The translations under genes were made by a program, and so were the position numbers. A stretch of 64,000 nucleotides of DNA from Nocardioides szechwanensis. GTDB lineage: Bacteria > Actinomycetota > Actinomycetes > Propionibacteriales > Nocardioidaceae. Each line of letters begins with the position of its first letter. Position 1 is the stretch's first letter. Shown piece after piece: positions 49,701 through 59,470 of the stretch. The notes beneath the pieces were generated by a model. That model was not told the DNA's origin. It saw nothing but the letters and a program-made list of their open reading frames with translations, and searched no databases. The stretch is from positions 37,725 to 101,724 of the forward strand of contig NZ_FNIC01000011.1 of the NCBI RefSeq assembly GCF_900103935.1, written 5' to 3'.

Positions 49701-49718
49701 GCCCACCCGGTGCCTCAG

Positions 49719-49731
49719 TAGGCTGACCCCC
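49719..49731 (+). promoter_or_regulatory. leaderless-type -10 element of the short leader ORF
   Basis: TAGGCT (49719-49724) is 7 nt before the ATG at 49732. Confidence 0.5.
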
Positions 49732-49767
49732 ATGACGACCGGAGCCGCCCAGGCGGGGGCACAGTGA
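49732..49767 (+). CDS. putative 11-residue leader peptide coupled to DUF808
   Basis: ATG at 49732 gives MTTGAAQAGAQ and a TGA at 49765-49767 that overlaps the GTG of the DUF808 gene (GTGA). The ATG sits 7 nt behind TAGGCT, as at other apparent leaderless starts here. No Shine-Dalgarno is visible before the DUF808 GTG, so ribosomes reading this mini-ORF would reinitiate there. Could instead be chance; the peptide has no known relatives I can name. Confidence 0.45.
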   Translation: MTTGAAQAGAQ

Positions 49768-50738
49768 GCGGCGGCCTCTTCGCCCTCCTCGACGACGTCG
49801 CGGCGATGGCACGACTCGCGGCGGCCTCCGTCGACGACGTCTCGGCCGCGGCCGGCCGGGCCAGCATGAAGGCCGCCGGCGTCGTCGTCGACGACACCGC
49901 CGTGACCCCGCAGTACGTCCAGGGCGTCGCCGCCAAGCGCGAGCTGCCCATGATCAAGCGGATCGCGATCGGGTCCATCCGCAACAAGCTGCTGATCATC
50001 CTGCCCGCGGCCCTGCTGCTCAGCCAGTTCCTGCCGGGGCTGCTCACGCCGATCCTGATGCTCGGCGGCACGTTCCTCTGCTACGAGGGCGCCGAGAAGG
50101 TCTGGGAACGCCTCTCCGGGCACCATCCGGAGGAGCAGCAGACCACCAACTTCGACGCCGACGCCGAGAAGACCATGGTCTCCGGCGCCATCCGCACCGA
50201 CCTGATCCTGTCGGCCGAGATCATGGTGATCTCGCTCAACGAGGTGGCCGACGAGCCGTTCGTGTCGCGCGCGGTGATCCTGGTCGTCGTCGCCATCCTG
50301 ATCACCGTCGTCGTGTACGGCATCGTCGCGCTGATCGTGAAGATGGACGACGCCGGTCTCGCGCTGACCCAGCGCAGCTCCGCCGCCGCGCAGCGGTTCG
50401 GCCACGGGCTCGTCCGCGCCATGCCCGGGCTGCTCGCCACGATCTCGCTGGTCGGCACGGTCGCGATGCTCTGGGTCGGTGGGCACATCCTGCTCGTCGG
50501 CGCCGACGACCTCGGCTGGCATGCGCCGTACTCCTGGGTGCACCACCTCGAGGAGGACGTCCACCACGCGACGGGCGCCTTCGGCTCCACCCTCGGCTGG
50601 CTGGTCAACACCTCCCTCTCGGCGGTCGCCGGCGTGCTCGTGGGCGCGGTCGTCGTGGTGGTCATGCACTTCCTGCCCTTCGGCCACGGCAAGGGTCACG
50701 ACAAGTCCGCGGACGCCTCCGAGCACCAGGCAGGCTGA
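49764..50738 (+). CDS. DUF808 (YedI-like) membrane protein
   Basis: Integral membrane protein of 324 residues with about five or six helices. SGGLFALLDDVAAMARLAAASVDDVSAAAGRASMKAAGVVVDDTAVTPQYV is the family N-terminus; GTFLCYEGAEKVWE and EIMVISLNEVAD are further signatures. The C-terminal tail is His/Lys/Asp rich. Function unknown. GTG at 49764 gives the conserved start, preceded by a possible leader peptide. Confidence 0.88.
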   Translation: MSGGLFALLDDVAAMARLAAASVDDVSAAAGRASMKAAGVVVDDTAVTPQYVQGVAAKRELPMIKRIAIGSIRNKLLIILPAALLLSQFLPGLLTPILMLGGTFLCYEGAEKVWERLSGHHPEEQQTTNFDADAEKTMVSGAIRTDLILSAEIMVISLNEVADEPFVSRAVILVVVAILITVVVYGIVALIVKMDDAGLALTQRSSAAAQRFGHGLVRAMPGLLATISLVGTVAMLWVGGHILLVGADDLGWHAPYSWVHHLEEDVHHATGAFGSTLGWLVNTSLSAVAGVLVGAVVVVVMHFLPFGHGKGHDKSADASEHQAG

Positions 50739-50872
50739 GCCAGGCTGAGCCGATCCGGCCCTTTACACCCTCACTTCAAGAGACCGCTCAGGGGGGTCGC
50801 GAGGATTCTCTGTTCCGCGGGAACCCGTTCTAGCCTTGCTCTCACGCCCAACCGCCGGACTCAGGAGCATGC

Positions 50873-52303
<1,431 letters not shown>

Positions 52304-52325
52304 GCCTTCCGAGGCCGAGCACGTT

Positions 52326-52360
52326 CCCGCCCCCTGACCCCACCCGGGTCCGGGGGCGGG
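52326..52360 (+). terminator. hairpin between ahcY and mtrA
   Basis: CCCGCCCCC (52326-52334) pairs with GGGGGCGGG (52352-52360); inside, GACCC pairs with GGGTC. No T-run, so termination may be partial. Confidence 0.65.
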
Positions 52361-52385
52361 CTCATGAAGGAGGGCGGGTGGCACT

Positions 52386-53105
52386 ATGGACGTCATGACA
52401 CAGGTGGGGACCGCGAGCAGCCTCACGCCCAAGGGGCGGGTGCTCGTCGTCGACGACGACGCCTCCTTGGCGGAGATGCTGACCATCGTGCTGCGCCAGG
52501 AGGGCTTCGACAGCCGGATGTGCGGGCGCGGTGACCTCGCGATCGAGGAGTTCCGTGACTACCGGCCCGACGTCGTGCTGCTCGACCTGATGCTGCCCGG
52601 CAAGGACGGCATCGACGTGTGCAAGGAGATCCGGGCGGAGTCCGGCGTCCCCATTGTGATGCTGACCGCCAAGGGCGACACCGTCGACGTCGTCGTGGGC
52701 CTCGAGTCCGGCGCCGACGACTACGTCGTCAAGCCGTTCAAGCCCAAGGAGCTCGTCGCCCGGATCCGCGCGCGGGTGCGCCGCTTCGACGCCTCGTCGG
52801 TCGAGTCGCTCACGATCGGCGACCTCAGCATCGACGTCGCGGGCCACGCGGTGAGCCGCGCCGGCGAGCCGATCAACCTGACGCCCCTGGAGTTCGACCT
52901 GCTGCTGTGCCTGGCCCGCAAGCCGTGGCAGGTGTTCACGCGCGAGGTGCTGCTCGAGCAGGTGTGGGGCTATCGCCACGCCGCCGACACCCGCCTGGTC
53001 AACGTGCACGTCCAGCGGCTGCGCTCCAAGGTCGAGCACGACCCTGAGCACCCGGAGATCGTGGTGACCGTGCGCGGCGTCGGGTACAAGGCCGGAAACA
53101 GCTGA
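52386..53105 (+). CDS. mtrA: OmpR-family response regulator MtrA
   Basis: Response regulator of 239 residues. Receiver: VLVVDDDASLAEML, phosphoacceptor Asp in LLDLMLPGKDG, VMLTAKGD, YVVKPFKPKEL. Winged-helix domain: LTPLEFDLLLCLA, GYRHAADTRLVNVHVQRLRSKVE, VRGVGYK. MtrA controls cell-wall hydrolases and division genes in actinobacteria. AAGGAGG lies 13 nt before the ATG at 52386; an in-frame ATG at 52395 is an alternative. Followed by mtrB after 5 nt. Confidence 0.96.
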   Translation: MDVMTQVGTASSLTPKGRVLVVDDDASLAEMLTIVLRQEGFDSRMCGRGDLAIEEFRDYRPDVVLLDLMLPGKDGIDVCKEIRAESGVPIVMLTAKGDTVDVVVGLESGADDYVVKPFKPKELVARIRARVRRFDASSVESLTIGDLSIDVAGHAVSRAGEPINLTPLEFDLLLCLARKPWQVFTREVLLEQVWGYRHAADTRLVNVHVQRLRSKVEHDPEHPEIVVTVRGVGYKAGNS

Positions 53106-53110
53106 GCGTC

Positions 53111-54733
53111 ATGGCCCGCGTTGGCCTTCCTCCCGGAGTACGGCGGGCCCTGACGTTCTGGCGCCGCTCGATCCAGGCGCGCGTGGTGGCCAGCACCCTC
53201 GTGCTGTCGTCCCTGGTGATCAGCGGGGTCGGCTGGTTCCTGCTCACGTCCACCAAGGACGGCCTGCTGGACCACCGGGTCGACGCCGTGCTCGCGGAGG
53301 CGGACGCCACGACCGACGAGGCCCGCACCCGGCTCGAGGCGGCGTCCGGCACCGAGGTCAACGCCGGCCGCCAGCAGCGTGAGCTGGCCGACCAGATCAT
53401 CGCCCGCGGGGAGACCCGCGGCTTCAGCGTGGTCCTCGGCGTCCCGGCCGGCGACGGCGCGCGGCTCTCCGACGGTGGGCCGGAGTACACCCCCGGCCTG
53501 GACCTGGTCAGCGTCCCCGACTCGCTCCAGGGGCAGTTCGAGGAGACCGCGCCGATGTCGTGGACCTACACGAAGATCGTCACCAACCCGCTCGGTGACG
53601 AGGTCGCCGAGGAACCGGGCATCGTGGTCGGCAGCCAGGTCGTGCTGCCCTCCGACGGCAAGACCTACACGTTCTACTTCCTGTTCCCCCTCGACGAGGA
53701 GCGGGAGACGCTGGCGCTGGTGACCCGGGCGCTGCTCACCGCCGCCATCGCGCTGCTGGTGCTGGTCGCCGGCATCACCTGGCTGGTCGCACGCCAGGTG
53801 GTCACCCCGATCCGGATGGCCCGCCGCGTCGCCGAACGGCTCGCGGCCGGACGTCTCCAGGAGCGGCTGCGGGTCTCCGGCGAGGACGACCTCGCCCGCC
53901 TCGCCACGTCGTTCAACCAGATGGCCAGCAACCTGCAGCGCCAGATCCGCCAGCTCGAGGAGCTGAGCCGGGTCCAGCGGCGCTTCGTCTCCGATGTCTC
54001 CCACGAGCTGCGCACCCCGCTCACGACGGTGCGGATGGCCGGCGACGTGCTCCACGACGCCAGGGCGTCCTTCGACCCGGTGACCGCGCGGGCCGCGGAG
54101 CTGCTCCAGGTCGAGCTCGACCGGTTCGAGGTGCTGCTGGCCGACCTGCTCGAGATCAGCCGCTTCGACGCCGGCGCGGCCGTGCTCGAGGCGGACGACA
54201 TCAACCTGCTCGACGTCGCCCACCGGGTCGTCGACTCCACGCGGGCGCTCGCCGAGCAGCGCGGCGTACGCGTCGTCATCGAGCCGCCGGCCAACCCGTG
54301 CCTGGCCGAGGCCGACGTACGCCGGGTCGAGCGGATCATGCGCAACCTGGTCACCAACGCCATCGACCACGCCGACACCCGTCTCGGCGACGAGATCAAG
54401 GTGCTGCTCGCGTGTGACGACCAGGCGGCCGCGATCGCCGTGCGCGACTACGGCGTGGGGCTGGCCCCGGGGGAGTCGGCCATGGTCTTCAACCGCTTCT
54501 GGCGCGCCGACCCGGCCCGGGCGCGCACCAGTGGCGGCACCGGCCTCGGGCTCTCGATCGCCCTCGAGGACACGCACCTCCACGGTGGCTGGCTTCAGGC
54601 CTGGGGCCGCCCGGGCCGCGGTGCGCAGTTCCGGCTCACGCTGCCCCGCAGGGCCGGCGAGCCGCTGCGGCACAGCCCGCTTCCCCTGGTCCCGGCCGAC
54701 GCCGACGAGCCCGTGGCCGAGGTGACGCGATGA
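53111..54733 (+). CDS. mtrB: sensor histidine kinase MtrB
   Basis: Membrane kinase of 540 residues: first helix VASTLVLSSLVISGVGWFLL, extracellular domain of about 160 residues, second helix LLTAAIALLVLVAGITWLV, HAMP, DHp with phosphoacceptor His in FVSDVSHELRTPLTTVRM, ATPase with N box IMRNLVTNAIDHA, DYGVGL, FNRFWRADPAR and GGTGLGLSIA. Forms the MtrAB-LpqB system sensing division or envelope state. The stop overlaps the lpqB ATG (ATGA). Confidence 0.95.
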   Translation: MARVGLPPGVRRALTFWRRSIQARVVASTLVLSSLVISGVGWFLLTSTKDGLLDHRVDAVLAEADATTDEARTRLEAASGTEVNAGRQQRELADQIIARGETRGFSVVLGVPAGDGARLSDGGPEYTPGLDLVSVPDSLQGQFEETAPMSWTYTKIVTNPLGDEVAEEPGIVVGSQVVLPSDGKTYTFYFLFPLDEERETLALVTRALLTAAIALLVLVAGITWLVARQVVTPIRMARRVAERLAAGRLQERLRVSGEDDLARLATSFNQMASNLQRQIRQLEELSRVQRRFVSDVSHELRTPLTTVRMAGDVLHDARASFDPVTARAAELLQVELDRFEVLLADLLEISRFDAGAAVLEADDINLLDVAHRVVDSTRALAEQRGVRVVIEPPANPCLAEADVRRVERIMRNLVTNAIDHADTRLGDEIKVLLACDDQAAAIAVRDYGVGLAPGESAMVFNRFWRADPARARTSGGTGLGLSIALEDTHLHGGWLQAWGRPGRGAQFRLTLPRRAGEPLRHSPLPLVPADADEPVAEVTR

Positions 54734-56487
54734 GCGCCGTACGCCGTCTCGTCGCCGGGGCCGTCGCGGTGCTGATGACCGCGACCCTGTCCGGCTGTGT
54801 GCGGCTGCCCGAGAGCGGCCCGGTGGTGGAGACGCAGCCACCGAGCGACGTCGAGGAGCCGCAGGCCGCGGCCATCGACGCCGTGCCCCCGCGACCGGGC
54901 GACCTCCCCAACGGGATCGTCAACGGCTTCCTGGAGGCGATGACGGCCTACCCCGTGCAGACCAGCACCGCCCGCCAGTACCTCGCCCGCGACGCCCAGC
55001 CCTCCTGGGACCCGGACGCCGCGACCATCACCTACACCGACTCGAGCACCCCCCGGGTCGAGGGCGCCCAGGTGATGGTCACGCTCGGAGACGCGGAGTC
55101 GCTCGACGCGGAGGGTGCCTGGCAGGGGCCGCTCCCGGAGGACCAGCAGGTGCTGGAGTTCCCGATGGTGATCGAGAACGGTGAGTACCGCATCGCCGAT
55201 GCTCCCGACGCGCTGATCGTGCCCGCGTCGTGGTTCGCGCAGCGCTTCCGCCAGGTCTCGCTCTACTTCTTCGACCGCACCGCCCAGATCCTGGTGCCCG
55301 AGCCCGTCTTCGTGCCGCGCGACAAGCAGCTGGCGACGACGCTGATCGACGGCCTGCTGGCCGGGCCCGGCCCGGACCTGGCCGGGGTCTCGCGCAGCTT
55401 CCTGCCACCCGACCTCACCGTCGGGCTGTCCGTGCCGGTCTCCAACGGGGTCGCCGACGTCCGGCTGGTCGGGGAGGCCGGCCAGCAGAACGCCGAGGTC
55501 GTCGAGAAGATGCTGGCCCAGCTCGCGTGGACGCTGCGCCAGGAGCCCACCATCCAGGCCCTCAGGCTCACGGTCGGCGACGAGCAGGTCCGGCTCCCGG
55601 GCGGGGCGAGCGAGTTCGGGGTCGACGACGCGCCGCAGTACGACCCCACCGGTTACCAGGCCAGCCAGCTCCTCTACGGGCTGCGCGGCGGCCTGCTGTT
55701 CTCCGGCGAGCCGGAGACCCTCTCGACCGCGGACGGCCCGCTCGGCCTCGACGGCTACGGCCTGCGCTCGGTGTCGGTCAACCTGTCGGCCAGCTCGGCG
55801 GCGGGCATCTCCAGCGACGGCACCGCCGTACTCCTGGCGCCGGTGCGCACCGACCTCGCGGACGAGCCGGCCGACGGTGTCGAGCAGGTCGTCTCCGGTG
55901 CCACCGACCTGCTGCCGCCGGCCTGGGACTTCACCGACCGGTTGTGGCTGGTCGACCGCACGGCTGCCGGGGCACGGGTCAGCATCCGTGAGGGTGGCCG
56001 GCTCCGGTCCCTCACGGTGCCCGACGTCTCCGGTGAGGACGTCCGCTCGTTCCTGGTCTCGCGCGACGGCACCCGCTTCGTCGCCGTCGTACGCACCAAC
56101 GGCGTCGACGGCCTGCGGGTCGGCCGGATCGAGGTCGACTTCCAGGGGCGCGTACGCCGCGCGGTCGCCGTCCGCACGGTCACCTTCCGCGACACCGAGC
56201 CGCTGCGCGTGACCGACATCGCCTGGACGTCGCCGACCTCGATCGCGCTGCTCAGCCAGGTGGTCCCGGGCGAGCTCTTCGAGGTGCGCACGGTCGCGGT
56301 CGACGGCGCTCCCGCCGGGGCCGAGGCCCTGTCCACGACCATCTCGGCCCGTGTCGTCGGGCTCGCCGGCTCGCCGGTCGAGGACGCCCGGCAGTACGCC
56401 GTCACCCGCGACGCCCTGGTCGACCTCGCCACGGGTGCCCTGGTCCCGTTCGAGGCGAGGGTGGCTTCGATCGACTACGTGGGCTGA
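54730..56487 (+). CDS. lpqB: lipoprotein LpqB
   Basis: Lipoprotein of 585 residues that modulates MtrB. Signal peptide with lipobox LSGC at residues about 18-21; then a low-complexity acidic Pro stretch, a GerMN domain (near 180-300) and C-terminal beta-propeller repeats. All expected parts are present in usual length. Overlaps mtrB by 4 nt. Ends 67 nt before comF. Confidence 0.94.
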   Translation: MSAVRRLVAGAVAVLMTATLSGCVRLPESGPVVETQPPSDVEEPQAAAIDAVPPRPGDLPNGIVNGFLEAMTAYPVQTSTARQYLARDAQPSWDPDAATITYTDSSTPRVEGAQVMVTLGDAESLDAEGAWQGPLPEDQQVLEFPMVIENGEYRIADAPDALIVPASWFAQRFRQVSLYFFDRTAQILVPEPVFVPRDKQLATTLIDGLLAGPGPDLAGVSRSFLPPDLTVGLSVPVSNGVADVRLVGEAGQQNAEVVEKMLAQLAWTLRQEPTIQALRLTVGDEQVRLPGGASEFGVDDAPQYDPTGYQASQLLYGLRGGLLFSGEPETLSTADGPLGLDGYGLRSVSVNLSASSAAGISSDGTAVLLAPVRTDLADEPADGVEQVVSGATDLLPPAWDFTDRLWLVDRTAAGARVSIREGGRLRSLTVPDVSGEDVRSFLVSRDGTRFVAVVRTNGVDGLRVGRIEVDFQGRVRRAVAVRTVTFRDTEPLRVTDIAWTSPTSIALLSQVVPGELFEVRTVAVDGAPAGAEALSTTISARVVGLAGSPVEDARQYAVTRDALVDLATGALVPFEARVASIDYVG

Positions 56488-56554
56488 GCCTGGATCCACA
56501 GGCGGCCGAGGGCGCGGTTGCCCGGCGCGCCCGCCCCTGGTGCGATGACGATCC

Positions 56555-57286
56555 ATGTCCTTCCGTGACGCCCTCGGCGACCTGCTGCTCGGCAGCAGGT
56601 GCGTCGGCTGCGACCGGCCGGGCCGGCTGGTGTGTCCGCCATGCCGCTCGACGCTGCCGCGCACGGCCCGGCTGGCCTGGCCGGTGCCGACCCCGCCAGG
56701 ATTGGCGACCCCGCTCGCGACCGCCGACTACGACGGCCTGCCCCGCGCGATGGTGCTGGGCCTCAAGGAGCGCCGGATGCTGGCGCTGGCCCGGCCGCTC
56801 GGTGAGCTGCTCGCGGTCGCCGTCGCCGCCGCGGCGTACGACGTGCGTGGCCCGCTCGTCCTGGTCCCGGTGCCCTCACGACGCTCGTCGGTGCGCGCCC
56901 GCGGCCACGACCCGACCCACACGCTCGCCCGCCTGGCCGCAGGCCACCTGGTGGCCGCCGGCCACGACGTCGTCGTACACCGGCTGCTGACGCTGCGACC
57001 GGGCGTCGTTGACCAGGCCGGGCTGGACGCCGCGGCCCGGGCCGCCAACCTCCAGGGGTCGATGACCTGCCCCGGGCCGGCGCTGCGCCGGCTCGCCCGG
57101 AGACGCCCGCGAGCGCGGCTCGTGGTGTGCGACGACGTGCTCACCACCGGTGCCACGGCCCGCGAGGCCCAGCGGGCGCTGGAGGCCGTCGGCCTCACGG
57201 TGCACGGCATCGCGGCGGTGGCGGCGACCCGCAGACGCTGGGGGAGCGGACCCGGCGACATCCACAGCGAAACTTCAGGGCCATAA
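56555..57286 (+). CDS. comF: ComF-family phosphoribosyltransferase-like protein
   Basis: Protein of 243 residues. N-terminal zinc knuckle CVGCDRPGRLVCPPCR; PRTase domain with LVLVPVPSRRSSVRARGHDP and the PRPP-binding loop RLVVCDDVLTTGATARE. ComF proteins support DNA uptake in competent bacteria, but in actinobacteria the role is unclear. ATG at 56555; no strong ribosome site. Conserved position between lpqB and hpf. Confidence 0.92.
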   Translation: MSFRDALGDLLLGSRCVGCDRPGRLVCPPCRSTLPRTARLAWPVPTPPGLATPLATADYDGLPRAMVLGLKERRMLALARPLGELLAVAVAAAAYDVRGPLVLVPVPSRRSSVRARGHDPTHTLARLAAGHLVAAGHDVVVHRLLTLRPGVVDQAGLDAAARAANLQGSMTCPGPALRRLARRRPRARLVVCDDVLTTGATAREAQRALEAVGLTVHGIAAVAATRRRWGSGPGDIHSETSGP

Positions 57287-57644
57287 TCCGGCCCAGCCTT
57301 TCGCGCCACCAGGGCACGGACTAACGTCTCTATATGGAGTCCGTCCGGGTCCGTGGTTGCGTCGTCCAGGCAGTGCCGGGACGGCTAGCCGATGCCAGTC
57401 GCAGGCAAAACGGCCCACGTAAGGCGCTGGCCGGGTCCGCCCGGGCACGCCGATCACGGTGCGGCTTAGAAGTAAGTCCTGCCTCGCCCCTCGCGTCAGA
57501 TGCGCGAGCCGGTGGGAGAAGGTCAGTAGTGGCATTCAAGCTGCGAGAGCCTCAGCAGGCGGTTGTGGGGTCGAAGACCAGGTCGGCCGGACGGACTTCA
57601 TGCACGTGGATCGAGAAAACCAACTGTGCAACGGGAGGTTCAAC
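57287..57644 (+). other. long intergenic leader before hpf
   Basis: 358 nt without a supported gene. An inverted repeat ACGGACT/AGTCCGT (57316-57322, 57338-57344) encloses CTCTATATGG, which could hold a -10. An open frame runs through it in phase with hpf but has no ribosome site or recognisable protein. Likely promoter plus long 5' untranslated region. Confidence 0.5.
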
Positions 57645-58271
57645 ATGGAAGTTGTGGTCACGGGTCGGCACTGTGAGCTGTCGGAGGGATTCCGCGCACA
57701 CGCCAACGAGAAGCTGAGCAAGCTGGAGAAGCACGACCACCGCATCATCCGGGTCCACGTCGAGGTCGACGCAGAGCCCAACCCCCGCCAGCAGGAACGC
57801 GGCGTACACGTCGAGCTGACGGCGTTCTCGAAGGGCCCGGTCATCCGGGCCGAGGCGGCCGCCGACGACAAGATGGGCGCCCTCGACCTCGCGCTCGACA
57901 AGATGGCCGCCCAGATGAGGCGCGCCGCCGACCGGCGACGCGTGCATCGTGGCCGTCGTACGCCGCCGTCGGTGGGCGAGGCGCTCGCGGGCATGCCGCT
58001 CCTCGGGGACGGCGACGAGGTAGCCGATGACGAGACCGTCACCGAGCGCAAGGTCGGACCGATCTCGGTCACCGGCGACGGTCCTCTGGTGGTGCGCGAG
58101 AAGACCCACCCCGCGTCCCCGATGACCCTCGACCAGGCCCTCTACGAGATGGAGCTGGTCGGCCACGACTTCTTCCTCTTCGTCGACAAGGAGAGCGACC
58201 GACCGGCGGTCGTCTACCGCCGTCGGGGCTACGACTACGGAGTGATCTCGCTGGACCTCCTGCCTGAATGA
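57645..58271 (+). CDS. hpf: ribosome hibernation promoting factor, long form
   Basis: Protein of 208 residues that dimerises 70S ribosomes into inactive 100S in stress. The N-terminal domain (VVVTGRHCELSEGFRAHANEKLSKLEKHD ... LDLALDKMAAQMRRAADRRR) is the ribosome-binding HPF/YfiA fold; a linker of about 55 residues leads to the C-terminal dimerisation domain MTLDQALYEMELVGHDFFLFVDKES ending GYDYGVISL. ATG at 57645 is chosen because GGGAGG lies 6 nt upstream. Followed by a strong hairpin. Confidence 0.95.
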   Translation: MEVVVTGRHCELSEGFRAHANEKLSKLEKHDHRIIRVHVEVDAEPNPRQQERGVHVELTAFSKGPVIRAEAAADDKMGALDLALDKMAAQMRRAADRRRVHRGRRTPPSVGEALAGMPLLGDGDEVADDETVTERKVGPISVTGDGPLVVREKTHPASPMTLDQALYEMELVGHDFFLFVDKESDRPAVVYRRRGYDYGVISLDLLPE

Positions 58272-58286
58272 CCCGAACGGGCCACG

Positions 58287-58325
58287 GTCAGTGGCCTGCT
58301 CGGTCTATGCCGACAGGCCACTGAC
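58287..58325. repeat. strong hairpin between hpf and the NarL regulator
   Basis: GTCAGTGGCCTG (58287-58298) pairs with CAGGCCACTGAC (58314-58325); inside TCGG/CCGA with loop TCTATG. Flanked by near-identical 14-mers ACCCGAACGGGCCA (58271-58284) and ACCCGAACGTGCCA (58328-58341). Probably the hpf terminator or an operator. Confidence 0.65.
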
Positions 58326-58352
58326 ACCACCCGAACGTGCCATGATGCGCGG

Positions 58353-59021
58353 GTGACCGAGAAGGATGAACCCATCCGCGTGCTCGTGGTCGACGACCAG
58401 GAGCTGTTCCGTCGTGGTCTGACCATGCTGCTCGGCGTCGAGCCCGGCATCGAGGTCGTGGGCGAGGCCGGTGACGGCGTCGAAGGCACGACCCTCGCCG
58501 AGTCGGCGGCCCCCGACGTCGTGCTGCTCGACATCCGGATGCCCAAGCGCTCCGGCATCGAGGCCTGCCTGGCGATCAAGGAGTCCGTGCCCTCGGCCAA
58601 GATCATCATGCTCACCGTCTCCGACGAGGAGGCCGACCTCTACGAGGCGGTCAAGAGCGGCGCGTCGGGCTACCTGCTCAAGGACTCCTCGATCGACGAG
58701 GTGGCCCAGGCCGTCCGGGTCGTGGCCGACGGCCAGTCGCTGATCAGCCCGTCGATGGCGGTCAAGCTGATCGACGAGTTCAAGCAGATGTCCCGCCCCG
58801 AGCGCGACAACATGCCCGGTCTGCGCCTGACCGAGCGCGAGCTCGAGGTCCTCAGCTGGGTGGCGCGGGGCCTCAACAACCGCGACATCGCGAAGAGCCT
58901 CTACATCAGCGAGAACACCGTCAAGAACCACGTGCGCAACATCCTCGAGAAGCTCCAGCTGCACTCCCGCATGGAGGCCGTCATGTACGCCGTGCGCGAG
59001 AAGCTGCTGGAGCTGCCGTAG
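58353..59021 (+). CDS. orphan NarL-family response regulator
   Basis: Response regulator of 222 residues. Receiver: VLVVDDQELFRRGL, phosphoacceptor Asp in VVLLDIRMPKRSG, LTVSDEEADL, YLLKDSS. LuxR helix-turn-helix: LTERELEVLSWVARGLNNRDIAKSLYISENTVKNHVRNILEKL. No kinase gene is adjacent. GTG at 58353. Probably has its own promoter in the hairpin region. Paralog of the regulator at 1207, but the two differ clearly in the linker and C-terminal ends. Confidence 0.92.
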   Translation: MTEKDEPIRVLVVDDQELFRRGLTMLLGVEPGIEVVGEAGDGVEGTTLAESAAPDVVLLDIRMPKRSGIEACLAIKESVPSAKIIMLTVSDEEADLYEAVKSGASGYLLKDSSIDEVAQAVRVVADGQSLISPSMAVKLIDEFKQMSRPERDNMPGLRLTERELEVLSWVARGLNNRDIAKSLYISENTVKNHVRNILEKLQLHSRMEAVMYAVREKLLELP

Positions 59022-59053
59022 TCCGAGCTCGCGAGGACTACGAGCGCAGCGAA

Positions 59054-59107
59054 GGTCGAGCAGCCGCGCGAGCGAGGCACGAGCTCGCGACCGGCGTGTC
59101 GAGACCC
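59054..59107 (-). repeat. dispersed hairpin repeat B, copy 2
   Basis: On the minus strand it starts GGGTCTCGACACGCCGGTCG like copy 1 (10771-10828). The stem is CGCGAGC/GCTCGCG in place of CGCGGGT/ACCCGCG, with the same loop TCGTGCCTC: two compensatory pair changes. Confidence 0.8.
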
Positions 59108-59155
59108 GGTGGGATGGGCGCCGAGGGTGACCGCCGTGGTGCGTGACCGCCCGGG

Positions 59156-59168
59156 TAGCGTTCAGTGG
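59156..59168 (+). promoter_or_regulatory. leaderless-type -10 element of the acidic protein gene
   Basis: TAGCGT (59156-59161) is 7 nt before the ATG at 59169. Confidence 0.5.
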
Positions 59169-59435
59169 ATGGACTCCGAGATGGAATTCGCTTCCGAAGC
59201 CGAGCTGGCCGAGTACGTCGAGACCGTGACCCAGCAGGCGATCGACGCGACGGCGCAGGCCTTCCGTGAGGGGGAGCCCGACGTCGAGAACTGGCTGAAG
59301 GCCGAGTTCGCCGGGCGCGGCTTCGAGATCACCGACGACGACTGGCTGGCCGAGCTGGGCGCCCAGATCCGCGCCGGCGACACGGTGGTCGTGGTCGACC
59401 CCGACGACGTGAGCACCGTCGACGACGACGACTGA
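59169..59435 (+). CDS. small acidic hypothetical protein
   Basis: Acidic protein of 88 residues I do not recognise. The N-terminal half is helical (EAELAEYVETVTQQAIDATAQAFREGE); the remainder has FEITDDDWLAELGAQIRAGDTVVVVDPDD and an Asp run at the end. No Cys, no signal peptide. The ATG at 59169 is favoured by the leaderless -10; an ATG at 59109 would extend the protein into the dispersed repeat. Its acidity hints at a protein- or DNA-mimic role, only a guess. Confidence 0.65.
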   Translation: MDSEMEFASEAELAEYVETVTQQAIDATAQAFREGEPDVENWLKAEFAGRGFEITDDDWLAELGAQIRAGDTVVVVDPDDVSTVDDDD

Positions 59436-59470
59436 CGCCGTCCGTCGGTGGCGAGTGGTTGAGTTCGGCC

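Noticed and set aside
50739..50872. SAH riboswitch before ahcY
   Set aside because: No match to the conserved core of that riboswitch was visible; only a weak -10 and a ribosome site.
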